From a virus, in the IMG/VR virus record IMGVR_UViG_3300046830_000003, positions 1 through 30,973 of that record: 30,973 nucleotides of DNA; one strand, given 5' to 3'. Positions 23,186-30,884 of this stretch are shown piece after piece. Every line of letters begins with the position of its first letter. Position 1 is the stretch's first letter. The translations under genes and the position numbers were made by a program. The notes under the pieces are model-generated. The model had not been told where the DNA came from. It did no database searches and was given only the letters and a program-made list of their open reading frames with translations.

Positions 23186-24048
23186 TGCTAAAAATAATTA
23201 GCGCAGAAGAAAGGCTTGCCGAAAAACGTGGTCACAAGATTGTGATTGGCGGCAAGTCAGGAGTGGGGAAGACTTCACTGGTGCGTACCTTGGACATGAG
23301 CAAGACATTGTTCATGGACTTGGAAGCCGGTGATGCCGCCATCGAAGGGTGTAAGGTTGATGTAATCAGGCCGCGTACTTGGCAGGAGTGCAGAGACTTT
23401 GCATGCTTCCTTGGTGGGGGCAACCCTGCATTGAGTGAGGACTCACCATACTCAATGGCGCACTATGAGTATGTGTGTCAGACATATGGCGATCCAGATA
23501 CTCTGTTAAGCAAATACGATACAGTCTTTATTGACAGTATTACTGTAGCTGGTCGGCTTTGCTTTTCGCATAATCAAAATTCACCAGAAGCTAGATCAGA
23601 TCGAACAGGCAAGCTTGACACTCGTGCAGTGTACGGCGCTCAAGGCCGTGAGATGATGGCATGGTTAACACACCTTCAACATATCCGTGAGAAGAACGTG
23701 ATCTTTGTAGGCATCCTTGATGAAAAGACGGATGACTATGGACGTATCACTTACGACTTGCAGATTGAGGGTGCAAAGACTGGGCGTGAGTTGCCCGGAA
23801 TTGTGGACGAATTAATCACAATGACAACACTCACCGCTGATGATGGCACGTTATTTAGAGCCTTTGTCTGCGACACACTAAACCAGTGGGGCTACCCTGC
23901 TAAAGATAGAAGCGGCAGACTTGACGCTGTTGAAGAGCCGCATCTTGGTAAGTTGCTTGAAAAAATGTCTGGTCCAAGGCCAGAGGCAATGAACTTTGTA
24001 AATCCAAAAACGGTCAATAATAAAGAAGAGGAAAACGTAAATGCTTGA
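23185..24048 (+). CDS. Sak4-like RecA-fold ATPase
   Basis: 287 residues. Walker A is GKSGVGKTSL (from residue 23), then LFMDLEAGDAAIEG (residues 42-55), a typical Sak4 segment. Walker B is TVFIDSITVA (113-122). VIFVGILDEKTDDYGRITYD and GAKTGRELPGIVDELITM match the AAA_24/Sak4 phage recombinase family. These proteins anneal or assist single-strand DNA in recombination and replication, working with a phage SSB. The next gene, SSB-like, overlaps by 8 bases, supporting this. The last 25 residues are a charged tail. Confidence 0.8.
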   Translation: MLKIISAEERLAEKRGHKIVIGGKSGVGKTSLVRTLDMSKTLFMDLEAGDAAIEGCKVDVIRPRTWQECRDFACFLGGGNPALSEDSPYSMAHYEYVCQTYGDPDTLLSKYDTVFIDSITVAGRLCFSHNQNSPEARSDRTGKLDTRAVYGAQGREMMAWLTHLQHIREKNVIFVGILDEKTDDYGRITYDLQIEGAKTGRELPGIVDELITMTTLTADDGTLFRAFVCDTLNQWGYPAKDRSGRLDAVEEPHLGKLLEKMSGPRPEAMNFVNPKTVNNKEEENVNA

Positions 24049-24661
24049 CCTAAACAACGTACCACCAATGGAAGGTGGAAGTGGAGACTTTGAACTTATG
24101 CCTGATGGAACTGTAGTAAGCGGTATTATTAAGCTGACTGGCGGTGACATGGAAATCCCTGAGTATGGTGCTGGCACCTACTTTAAGTCTTCTCAGACAA
24201 CAAGCGCAAAATGGTTGCCGATTGAAATGACTATTGTCGGTGGCAGCTTTGACAAGCGCAAGGTCTGGCAGAACATTTTTGTTGATGGCGATGCCAAGGA
24301 CGAGAATGGTATGTCAAAAGCTAAGAAGATCGGCTTGAATACTATCAAGCAGATGGTTGATAGTGGTTTTGGTATCTCACCAAAAGATGAGAGTGAAGAC
24401 GCTAGGGCAAAACGTGCGTCTATCCAAGGCATCCATATGATTAATGGCATGACGATCTCCTGCACTTTGGGTATTGAGAAAGGTCGTGATGGTTATCCTG
24501 ATCGTAATAAGATCAAGACAGTCTTGACACCAGACTCTCCAAATTATATCCAGAGTACAGGACAGGCTGCACCTGTCGCGCAAGCGCCAGTTGCACAAGC
24601 ACCAGTGGCTCAACCCCAACAAACTGTACAATCGGGGGTGGCACCATCATGGGCGCGTTAG
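24041..24661 (+). CDS. SSB-like single-stranded DNA-binding protein
   Basis: 206 residues. The core (LMPDGTVVSGIIKLTGG; AKWLPIEMTIVGGSFDKRKV; WQNIFVDGDA; MINGMTISCTLGIEKGRDGY) resembles OB-like phage SSB proteins related to DUF669, usually next to Sak4 recombinases. The C-terminal 50 residues are a flexible Pro/Ala/Gln linker with three APVAQ repeats and the end PSWAR. It lacks the acidic DDIPF-type tip used by bacterial SSBs to recruit partners. The assignment depends partly on context. It overlaps its neighbours by 8 bases (ATPase) and 13 bases (winged helix). Confidence 0.6.
   Translation: MLDLNNVPPMEGGSGDFELMPDGTVVSGIIKLTGGDMEIPEYGAGTYFKSSQTTSAKWLPIEMTIVGGSFDKRKVWQNIFVDGDAKDENGMSKAKKIGLNTIKQMVDSGFGISPKDESEDARAKRASIQGIHMINGMTISCTLGIEKGRDGYPDRNKIKTVLTPDSPNYIQSTGQAAPVAQAPVAQAPVAQPQQTVQSGVAPSWAR
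24569..24613 (+). repeat. Three 15-bp repeats coding APVAQ
   Basis: Three in-frame degenerate 15-base units in the linker of the SSB-like protein. Codon third positions differ between units. Confidence 0.85.
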
Positions 24662-24999
24662 AGACACTGTGGCAATTTATTAGCGGCAAACCTTCACAGG
24701 TCGCTAAATCCAGTACGGGGGGCGCTGGAGCCGTAAAGCCCCCCATTCTCGACACTAAGTTTGAAGATGGTGTTCCACCATATACAACTCATTCTGTTGA
24801 TGATGTTCCTAGCTTTTGTCGGAAAAGTTTTAAAATGATTTCTCGTAAGAAGGGAGCAACAATTGACGAAATACACACGGTTGTCGGTAAAAAAAGGGAC
24901 TCTATTTATAATCATGTCTACATGATTAAGCAGTCTGGTTATAATGTTGTGAAGACTTACGAGAAATCGTCAGGCACTCACAGATATAAACTAGGCTAG
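24649..24999 (+). CDS. Winged-helix-like DNA-binding protein
   Basis: 116 residues, starting 13 bases inside the preceding gene with a GGGGG site upstream. The first 50 residues are a low-complexity linker. Residues about 55-116 (FCRKSFKMISRKKGATIDEI; HTVVGKKRDSIYNHVYMIKQ; SGYNVVKTYEKSSGTHRYKL) read as three helices and a beta wing: helix, turn-helix with DSIYNHV as recognition helix, then wing. This is the usual winged helix-turn-helix layout. A role in local regulation or in loading the adjacent helicase is possible but unproven. Confidence 0.6.
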   Translation: MGALETLWQFISGKPSQVAKSSTGGAGAVKPPILDTKFEDGVPPYTTHSVDDVPSFCRKSFKMISRKKGATIDEIHTVVGKKRDSIYNHVYMIKQSGYNVVKTYEKSSGTHRYKLG

Positions 25000-25003
25000 T
25001 ACG

Positions 25004-26686
25004 ATGATCCTCCGTGAGTATCAGAAAGTCGCTGTAGACGATGCTTCTGATGCACTGGATAAGCACGGTAACACTTTAGTCGTTGCACCAACCGGGGCTG
25101 GAAAGACAATCATGCTTTCTGCCTTGGTTGGCAAACGTCACAAAGGTTCACAAAATGTGCTTGTGCTACAGCATCGTGACGAACTCGTTTCACAGAACTC
25201 CAATAAATTTCACCTTGTAAACCCATCCTTGAGAACCAGTGAAGTAAACGCTGCATCTAAGGATTGGTCAGGTGACGCTGTATTTGCAATGGTGCAAACG
25301 CTTTGCCGCGAGAAAAACTTGGATAATATGCCCAAAGTTGATCTGATCGTGGTTGACGAAGCGCATCATACCATTGCGGAAACATATCAACGTATCATTA
25401 ACGCCGCAAAGAAGGCTAATGAGGGGGTTCAGATCGTTGGCTTTACCGCTACCCCCAACAGAGGCGATAAGAAGGGCTTGCGGGACGTATTTACGAACTG
25501 TAGCCACCAGATAGAAATTTCCACGTTAATTCGTGAAGGGTTCCTTGTACCGCCAAAGACATATGTAATTGATGTTGGTGTGCGAGATGAACTGCGTCAG
25601 GTACGCAAAACCATATCCGACTTTGACATGGCTCAAGTTGAGCGGATCATGAACCGCCGCGCTATTAACAAGCGTGTAGTTGAAGAATGGGATGATAAAG
25701 CTGGTGAGCGTCAAACGATTGTATTCTGCTCGACTGTGCAGCATGCCGAAGATCTATGCGAAGAATTTGTGGCTTACGGTATTGAAGCCGCAACAGTTAC
25801 AGGTGACACACCAAAACATGAACGCGAACAAATCCTTCATGATCTAAGCACTGGATATGTTCAGGTAGTTGTTAACGTGGCTGTACTGACAGAAGGCTTT
25901 GACTCACCACCTGTATCCTGCATCGTGTTAACCAGACCATGCTCATACAAAGCAACAATGGTTCAGATGATTGGTCGTGGTTTACGCACTGTAAATCAAG
26001 ATGAATTTCCAGGTGTCGTAAAGTCCGACTGTATCGTAATGGACTTTGGTACGTCTGTGTTAACGCATGGATCACTTGATGATGCTGTTAATCTGGATGG
26101 GAGTCAAAATGATGATGCCCAAGGCGATGCTCCAGTAAAGATATGCTCTAACTGCGATGCTGAGATACCGTTGAATGTACGCGAGTGTCCTATTTGCGGT
26201 CATGAAATAGAGCGTCCAGAACCAGAAATATTAGAAGATTTTGTTCTAACCGAAGTAGATCTTATGGAACGATCTCCGTTCCGCTGGATAGATTTGTTCG
26301 GGAATGGGGCTTGTATGGCTGCGTCTGGGTTTAACGGTTTTGCCTTAATTGCTGACGTAGATGGGCTTTGTATTGCTATTGTGAAGAAAAAAGATGGCAA
26401 GACCAGAGTGGTTTCTATTGGAACCAAAAGACACGTTATGGCATCTGCTGATGACTTTATGAGACAGAATGAGACAGGTGATAGCGCGAAAAAAACCAAG
26501 CGTTGGTTAAATGATGCGGTTAGCATTAAGCAGCGGGAATTGTTGGCAAAAAACGGTGTGAATGTAAGCCCTATTGATTTTTCATGGACTAAATATAGAG
26601 CCGCTTGTATGCTTAATTATATTTGGAATAAGCGTTTCATTGATCATCTTGTCAATGACATAATTTTAGAAGAGAGAAGCGCATGA
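25004..26686 (+). CDS. DEAH-box SF2 helicase with C-terminal zinc ribbon
   Basis: 560 residues. Motifs in order: LREYQKVAV (Q-like, 3-11), Walker A VVAPTGAGKT (26-35), Walker B LIVVDEAHH (114-122, DEAH), motif III GFTATPNRGD (146-155), TEGFDSPPV (297-304), and motif VI QMIGRGLRT (321-329). This is the RecG/UvrB-like phage helicase group seen in many podoviruses. Residues 381-398 form a zinc ribbon, C-x2-C-x10-C-x2-C (CSNCDAEIPLNVRECPIC). The last 160 residues are an additional domain with WIDLFGNGACMAASGF and a basic C-terminal helix, not part of the helicase core. It ends in an ATGA overlap. Confidence 0.85.
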   Translation: MILREYQKVAVDDASDALDKHGNTLVVAPTGAGKTIMLSALVGKRHKGSQNVLVLQHRDELVSQNSNKFHLVNPSLRTSEVNAASKDWSGDAVFAMVQTLCREKNLDNMPKVDLIVVDEAHHTIAETYQRIINAAKKANEGVQIVGFTATPNRGDKKGLRDVFTNCSHQIEISTLIREGFLVPPKTYVIDVGVRDELRQVRKTISDFDMAQVERIMNRRAINKRVVEEWDDKAGERQTIVFCSTVQHAEDLCEEFVAYGIEAATVTGDTPKHEREQILHDLSTGYVQVVVNVAVLTEGFDSPPVSCIVLTRPCSYKATMVQMIGRGLRTVNQDEFPGVVKSDCIVMDFGTSVLTHGSLDDAVNLDGSQNDDAQGDAPVKICSNCDAEIPLNVRECPICGHEIERPEPEILEDFVLTEVDLMERSPFRWIDLFGNGACMAASGFNGFALIADVDGLCIAIVKKKDGKTRVVSIGTKRHVMASADDFMRQNETGDSAKKTKRWLNDAVSIKQRELLAKNGVNVSPIDFSWTKYRAACMLNYIWNKRFIDHLVNDIILEERSA

Positions 26687-26967
26687 ATAGGGGCGAGGTA
26701 AAGTTAAAGTTAGTTTTTGATGATGATGTGTTTCTTGAAGCAAATTATTTTGTGTTGTTTAAAAGTTTAGATGACCGAGAAGAGTTGAAGGACACAGTTA
26801 CAGGTCTTCTTTGTAAATTGATTGAAGGCAAGGAAGAAATTTTTGAAGGGGCAGTGGTAGAGGTGGACATGCAGGGTTCAGATGAAATTTATGTGTGTGC
26901 ATACGGTCCGCTATCAGAGGAGATTTTAGAATGGATACGGAAAGAGGAGTACGAGACTCTTCATTAA
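26683..26967 (+). CDS. Small acidic hypothetical protein
   Basis: 94 residues, starting in an ATGA overlap with the helicase stop. The sequence (VKLKLVFDDDVFLEANYFVL; LKDTVTGLLCKLIEGKEEIF; EGAVVEVDMQGSDEIYVCAY; ILEWIRKEEYETLH) is acidic and alternates strands and helices. I do not recognise a family and see no motif or membrane segment. Coupling to the helicase suggests a DNA-metabolism accessory. The last 37 bases overlap the next gene. Confidence 0.55.
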   Translation: MNRGEVKLKLVFDDDVFLEANYFVLFKSLDDREELKDTVTGLLCKLIEGKEEIFEGAVVEVDMQGSDEIYVCAYGPLSEEILEWIRKEEYETLH

Positions 26968-27173
26968 AACAAGTAGGAGAATTGTTCGGGATTATTGGGT
27001 GGGAAAAAAGATTTTGTGATTTAAGCGAAGAAGAAGTTATCGCAATGACATTAATATTAAAGAGAATATCAGAAGGGCTTGATGATGAATACTCTAGCAC
27101 AGACCTTACAGAAATTTACTTCAGATATGGAGGCGGCAGAATCGGCCTCACCGAACAAGACATCCCTTTCTGA
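26931..27173 (+). CDS. Small hypothetical protein with SSB-like DIPF tip
   Basis: 80 residues from ATG at 26931, preceded by AGAGGAG. A longer frame from 26895 has no ribosome-binding site. Residues 1-50 look helical (SLKQVGELFGIIGWEKRFCD, then LSEEEVIAMTLILKRISEGL). The C-terminus is GLTEQDIPF. The last four residues, DIPF, match the conserved tip with which bacterial SSB proteins recruit partner enzymes. The gene overlaps the upstream gene by 37 bases and the nuclease by 89 bases in a different frame, which is unusual even here. It is supported by the ribosome-binding site and the meaningful C-terminus, but expression is uncertain. Confidence 0.5.
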   Translation: MDTERGVRDSSLKQVGELFGIIGWEKRFCDLSEEEVIAMTLILKRISEGLDDEYSSTDLTEIYFRYGGGRIGLTEQDIPF

Positions 27174-27885
27174 CGCACAGAGCATCATTAAAGAGCTTGA
27201 TCGGGCGATTGTAGAGAAGGAAAGCAAGCAGCCAAGGCGCAAATACCTTGGCGCTTCTTCTCTTGGCGATCCCTGCTCACGCAAGCTCCAGTATCGCTAC
27301 ATGAACCAACAGGTTGATGAGGGGAAAGGGTTTCCTGCAAAGACATTACGCATATTTGGCCTTGGTCATACCATCGAAGATATGATGGTTATGTACTTCA
27401 GGGACGCTGGATTTGACCTGCGGACAGAGAAGAAAGGCGAACAATTTGGGTTTGAGACTGCTGGTGGCGAAGTCAGAGGTCACATTGATGGGGTTATATG
27501 TGGTGGTCCGTTGCATATGACATACCCTATGTTGTGGGAGTGCAAGTCTGCTAATGAGAAGAAGTTTAATGAATTTGTTCGTAAAGGTGTAGCGGAAGCC
27601 AACCCAGTGTACGCAGCACAGATTGCAATCTATCAAGCCTACATGGATCTATCGGAAAACCCTTGTGTATTCACAGTGTTAAACAAAAACACAAGCGAGA
27701 TATACATTGAGATGGTTCCGTTCAATGGTGAGCTTGCACAAGCTACCAGTGATAAAGCAGTACAAATCCTGAAAGCTACAGAAGCTAACGATATGCTGCC
27801 GCGTGTTGCACAGAATGATGATTATTTTATTTGCAAGTGGTGCGAGTTCCGCAAGACTTGCTGGCAAAAAGAAGGGGCGGTATGA
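27085..27885 (+). CDS. RecB/Cas4-like exonuclease with candidate Fe-S cysteines
   Basis: 266 residues; ATG at 27085 gives a better distance from AGAAGGG than ATG 27082. Conserved blocks: LGASSLGDPCSRKLQYRYMN (57-74), FGLGHTIEDMMVMYFRDAG, GHIDGVI (D135), LWECKSANEKKF (E152-x-K154) and QIAIYQ (Q179-x3-Y183). These are the PD-(D/E)xK and QxxxY motifs of the RecB/Cas4 nucleases. C64 near the N-terminus and C250, C253 and C259 at the C-terminus (CKWCEFRKTC) have the split one-plus-three arrangement of the Fe-S cluster in Cas4 and AddB. It probably resects DNA ends for the Sak4-like annealing protein. The first 50 residues overlap another gene and are less conserved in look. Confidence 0.75.
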   Translation: MNTLAQTLQKFTSDMEAAESASPNKTSLSDAQSIIKELDRAIVEKESKQPRRKYLGASSLGDPCSRKLQYRYMNQQVDEGKGFPAKTLRIFGLGHTIEDMMVMYFRDAGFDLRTEKKGEQFGFETAGGEVRGHIDGVICGGPLHMTYPMLWECKSANEKKFNEFVRKGVAEANPVYAAQIAIYQAYMDLSENPCVFTVLNKNTSEIYIEMVPFNGELAQATSDKAVQILKATEANDMLPRVAQNDDYFICKWCEFRKTCWQKEGAV

Positions 27886-27894
27886 GCCGCCCCT
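27866..27894 (-). terminator. Candidate rho-independent terminator on the minus strand
   Basis: Read on the minus strand: AGGGGCGG, a 6-base loop and CCGCCCCT (perfect 8-bp, very GC-rich stem), then TCTTTTT. On the plus strand the same hairpin straddles the nuclease stop but has no T run after it. It would stop antisense transcripts, or act as a stable hairpin in the plus-strand mRNA. Confidence 0.4.
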
Positions 27895-27927
27895 AGTTGA
27901 AAACAATGCTTGGTAAGGATCAATATA

Positions 27928-30090
27928 ATGAGTGTGGTAAGGTTTGGCAATACTACATCTGGTAGTAATGACATAGTTGAGGAGATTTCTCGCAAAGTCC
28001 CCAAAGGCGAACAAATTCGGATTTTGCAGGATACATTCCCTGCTGGGCGTGTTCACGGCAAAACATTTTACATCGGTTCACTGCTTGGTGATCCGGGGCA
28101 ATCGTTAAAAATTAACATTGATCCTGCCTCGCAGCACTTCATGCAGGGGCAGGATTTCAACGGTGGTGTTGGTATCGGGGGTATCGTCAAGATACTGATG
28201 GAAGCGCGTAGTATGAAGCTCCCAGAAATAAAGGAGATGTTTTCTAGCTACCTTGACGGCACTGGGCCGCAAATTGTTCGGGATAACGCGCCGATAGAAA
28301 ACCCTATCAGGCCGCAGTACAATTCAAATAGCCCGTATGATGCTGAGTATGTATATACCAATGCTGATGGCGAGGTGCTGGTTTCCGTTAGGCGGTATAA
28401 CGTCAAGGACATTGCTGGCAACCCTATGCTCAACACAAAGGGCAAGCCAAAGAAAGAGTTCAGGCCATTTGTCGAAGGCTCTCCATACTCCAAGTTTCCA
28501 GACATACGCCCGTTATATAACATTCCGAATGTATTGGCATCTGATCGTGTTATATGGGTCGAAGGCGAGAAGTGTGCTGATGCTCTAAACCATGCTGGAT
28601 ATACAGCTACCTGCACGATTGGCGGGGCTGGTGCGCTAACAAAGAAGACTGCTCACCAGTTTGACTTTTCTCCGTTACAGAACAAAGAGCTTATCTTATG
28701 GCCTGATAATGATCCTGCTGGTAAAAAGCTGGCTGATCTTATCCAGGACTTTGCTTTGGCTGCTGGTGTTAAGTCGGTCACAATGCTTACGCCGCCAATG
28801 GGCAAGCCCGAAGGGTGGGATGCTTCAGATGCTTTGTCTGAGGGCTACAACATTGAAAACTTTGTTAATACCAAAGCCAAAATAACTAAAACAAACATCA
28901 ATCTTCTTGACGAGTCATTCCTTGTCAGTCGGTTTGCCGGGACTGCACCTGAACAAAAGTTCTTGATTGATGGCACGTTTCCGCTCGGAGTTCCTATTCT
29001 GTTTGCCGCTGCTGGTGATGCTGGTAAAGGCATGATGACACTGGACATGGGCATGAAGATAGCGTCAGGCAAGCCAATGACAAGTACGTTTGGCGGTCTG
29101 GTCAAAGAGTTCGGAAACGTGGTGATCTTTACTGCTGAAGATGATGAAGCTGAGATGCACAGGAGAGTTGAGCGTCTTGATCCGTTTGAAGAGCGGCATG
29201 GCTACAACCATGATCTGAAGATTGTATCGCTTCCGAATGTCGGCGGTGTGTTTGCAATTATGAACGAGTCCAACGGCGAGTTCGGTACAACAGCAGAGTT
29301 TGAAAAGATATACGAACAAATCTTGCAAATGAGTAACCTAAAGCTGATTGTGTTCGATCCACTGGCATCTTTTGTCCATGCAGATGTAAATGCTGATCCG
29401 GCTGCGGGGGCTGCTTTAACAGGTCTGCTGGCTAGAATGGCAACAGAAACAGGTGCATCTGTACTGGTTTGTCACCACATGACGAAGATCAAGGACAATG
29501 CTGTAATTAAAACACCCGAAGAAGCGCGTAATCTAATCAGGGGTACGACTGCTCTTGTTGATGGGGTCAGGTCTTCATTTGCGTTATGGCAGGTTGATGC
29601 TCAACGCGGCAAGAAGACTTGTGAGCGGCTAGGTTTACCATACCAGCGTAACAGTTGTTTCGATGGCGCTGTAGTCAAGTCTAACGGACCAGCCAGTAGA
29701 AATGTTCGGCATTTTGTACGAGATCCAATGACTGGGCTGCTAAATGATCGCACTGAAGAGATCAAATCACTTAACAGCGGTACAGTTCTTGAGATGAAGC
29801 TGGACGCTATGGCTGATTGGATTATCCATTGTGAGCGCGAAGGTGTGGCTCTAACCCATATGAGTGGCAACAACGGAGTTCATAAACGGTCAGAGGACGC
29901 TGATGCCCCTGAGATACTGCAAGGCATCGGGAAGCAGACACTAGAAGGATATGTTCGTAGTCTACAACAGGACAATCGAATTGATAAGTTCCAGTTGACG
30001 GCTACAGGTGGCAGAGTATGGCTCGGAGCAGTTGATGGGCCTATGAGTCGAGGTGAATATGAAGCGGTAACAGCGAGGGATAATGTCTAA
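27928..30090 (+). CDS. TOPRIM primase fused to RepA-like helicase ATPase
   Basis: 720 residues from ATG 27928, nine bases after AAGGAT; an upstream TTG at 27910 is not needed. Residues 45-100 look like a zinc-binding-domain remnant without Cys (SLKINIDPASQHFMQGQDF). The TOPRIM domain has VEGEKCADAL (211-220) and LWPDNDPAGKK (257-267), the primase metal-binding acids. The ATPase has AAAGDAGKGMM (360-370) as Walker A, VIFTAEDDEAE (399-409), LIVFDPLASF (473-482) as Walker B, and VCHHMTK (514-520). The C-terminal 100 residues look like a winged helix. It probably makes primers and unwinds at the fork. The Gly after the Walker Lys (usually Ser/Thr) is odd. Confidence 0.8.
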   Translation: MSVVRFGNTTSGSNDIVEEISRKVPKGEQIRILQDTFPAGRVHGKTFYIGSLLGDPGQSLKINIDPASQHFMQGQDFNGGVGIGGIVKILMEARSMKLPEIKEMFSSYLDGTGPQIVRDNAPIENPIRPQYNSNSPYDAEYVYTNADGEVLVSVRRYNVKDIAGNPMLNTKGKPKKEFRPFVEGSPYSKFPDIRPLYNIPNVLASDRVIWVEGEKCADALNHAGYTATCTIGGAGALTKKTAHQFDFSPLQNKELILWPDNDPAGKKLADLIQDFALAAGVKSVTMLTPPMGKPEGWDASDALSEGYNIENFVNTKAKITKTNINLLDESFLVSRFAGTAPEQKFLIDGTFPLGVPILFAAAGDAGKGMMTLDMGMKIASGKPMTSTFGGLVKEFGNVVIFTAEDDEAEMHRRVERLDPFEERHGYNHDLKIVSLPNVGGVFAIMNESNGEFGTTAEFEKIYEQILQMSNLKLIVFDPLASFVHADVNADPAAGAALTGLLARMATETGASVLVCHHMTKIKDNAVIKTPEEARNLIRGTTALVDGVRSSFALWQVDAQRGKKTCERLGLPYQRNSCFDGAVVKSNGPASRNVRHFVRDPMTGLLNDRTEEIKSLNSGTVLEMKLDAMADWIIHCEREGVALTHMSGNNGVHKRSEDADAPEILQGIGKQTLEGYVRSLQQDNRIDKFQLTATGGRVWLGAVDGPMSRGEYEAVTARDNV

Positions 30091-30289
30091 TATTGATGAT
30101 TTGTTTGGGGAATATGCAGATCCGTGGCGCAAAAAGCGGCTAAAAGAGATGTCGGAAAACAAAAAAGCCCCGGAGAAACGGCGCAGCACCGGGCCGAAAG
30201 AGAACATTTGTTCGTATTGTGGCAGCAACTGGGCTTGGCACAGCAGCGATGACGGGAAGACTTGGCAATGCAGGGAGCATCAAGAATGA
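30083..30289 (+). CDS. Small zinc-finger-like protein
   Basis: 68 residues, starting 8 bases inside the primase-helicase gene. The N-terminal half is charged and basic (PWRKKRLKEMSENKKAPEKR). ICSYCGSNWAWHSSDDGKTW, then QCREHQE, gives C43, C46, C63 and H66, a C-x2-C-x16-C-x2-H set that could bind one zinc. Nothing more specific is recognisable. Its stop overlaps the next ATG (ATGA). Position in the replication block suggests a nucleic-acid-binding accessory role. Confidence 0.55.
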   Translation: MSNIDDLFGEYADPWRKKRLKEMSENKKAPEKRRSTGPKENICSYCGSNWAWHSSDDGKTWQCREHQE

Positions 30290-30555
30290 AAAGGGCGGAA
30301 GTGCTGGACACAGCAAAGAAGTATGTAACGAAAGACAGAGCAGCAGATCATGGCGCTATGGAGGATAATTTCCGAACAATTGCTCGTTACTGGTCAATTC
30401 ACCTGGGTATCGAAGTCAGCCCAACAGATGTGGGGGTGTTAATGAGTCTGCTTAAAATTGCTCGTATTAAAAGCAACGTAAGTCACGAAGACAATTACAT
30501 TGATGGCTGCGGATACCTTGCTTGCGCCGCAGAGTGTGAAAATGATGCAGGATAA
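30286..30555 (+). CDS. DUF6378-like protein
   Basis: 89 residues from ATG 30286, which overlaps the upstream stop as ATGA; the ATG 24 bases upstream lies inside the previous gene and is less likely. The pattern RAEVLDTAKKYVTKDRAADH, GAMEDNFRTIARYWSIHLGI, DVGVLMSLLKIARI and HEDNYIDGCGYLACAAE is the DUF6378 family, common in phages. It is a small helical bundle resembling MazG-type nucleotide pyrophosphohydrolases in layout. I cannot confirm enzymatic activity from the sequence. Confidence 0.7.
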   Translation: MKRAEVLDTAKKYVTKDRAADHGAMEDNFRTIARYWSIHLGIEVSPTDVGVLMSLLKIARIKSNVSHEDNYIDGCGYLACAAECENDAG

Positions 30556-30811
30556 AAACCAGACAAATTACATTAATAAAGACTTAACGAATGTATGCGG
30601 CGGTTCGCGCAGACGGGCTGATGCCATGCAGGGAATGGATAGAGCCTATAAAGATTATGTTGAGGCAAACAAAGTTGCGTGGGATAAAGCAACACAAGGA
30701 ATGCCAAAAGATGCGTTTGCCGACAATGTGCCTGATGACATTGATCGACATGGCACAGTCAGGCCAGGACCAACCCATGTGCCGTCCAGAAGCATATTAG
30801 AAGATTTCTAA
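30542..30811 (+). CDS. Hypothetical small protein
   Basis: 89 residues from ATG 30542 (ATG 30545 is equally possible), overlapping the preceding gene by 14 bases. The sequence (MQDKNQTNYINKDLTNVCGG; AMQGMDRAYKDYVEANKVAW; DDIDRHGTVRPGPTHVPSRS; ILEDF) is polar with one probable helix in the middle and an extended Pro-rich end. There is no hydrophobic segment or recognised motif. The ribosome-binding site is weak. It is the last gene before the AT-rich gap and may end the operon. Confidence 0.5.
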   Translation: MMQDKNQTNYINKDLTNVCGGSRRRADAMQGMDRAYKDYVEANKVAWDKATQGMPKDAFADNVPDDIDRHGTVRPGPTHVPSRSILEDF

Positions 30812-30820
30812 ATAACGGCT

Positions 30821-30838
30821 AATTAACCTTAATTAACC
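30821..30838. repeat. Direct repeat AATTAACC twice, 10 bp apart
   Basis: Two exact copies start at 30821 and 30831, one helical turn apart, in a very AT-rich gap of 103 bases upstream of a strong promoter. It could be an operator or part of an origin, but function is unknown. Confidence 0.5.
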
Positions 30839-30855
30839 ATTATTGATATTTGCTA

Positions 30856-30884
30856 TTGACAAGTATGCAATCACTTCTTATATC
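30856..30884 (+). promoter_or_regulatory. Candidate sigma70-like promoter
   Basis: Perfect TTGACA, a 17-base spacer and TATATC (4 of 6). Transcription would start about 30891 and enter the gene at 30915, which has a GGAGG ribosome-binding site. Its layout resembles the promoter at 22687-22715. Confidence 0.55.

Noticed and set aside
30161-30193. Second antisense terminator candidate
   Set aside because: The stem is only 5 bp with a 15-base loop, and the A tract is explained by Lys codons in the gene at 30083. It is kept only as a remark in the hairpin finding.
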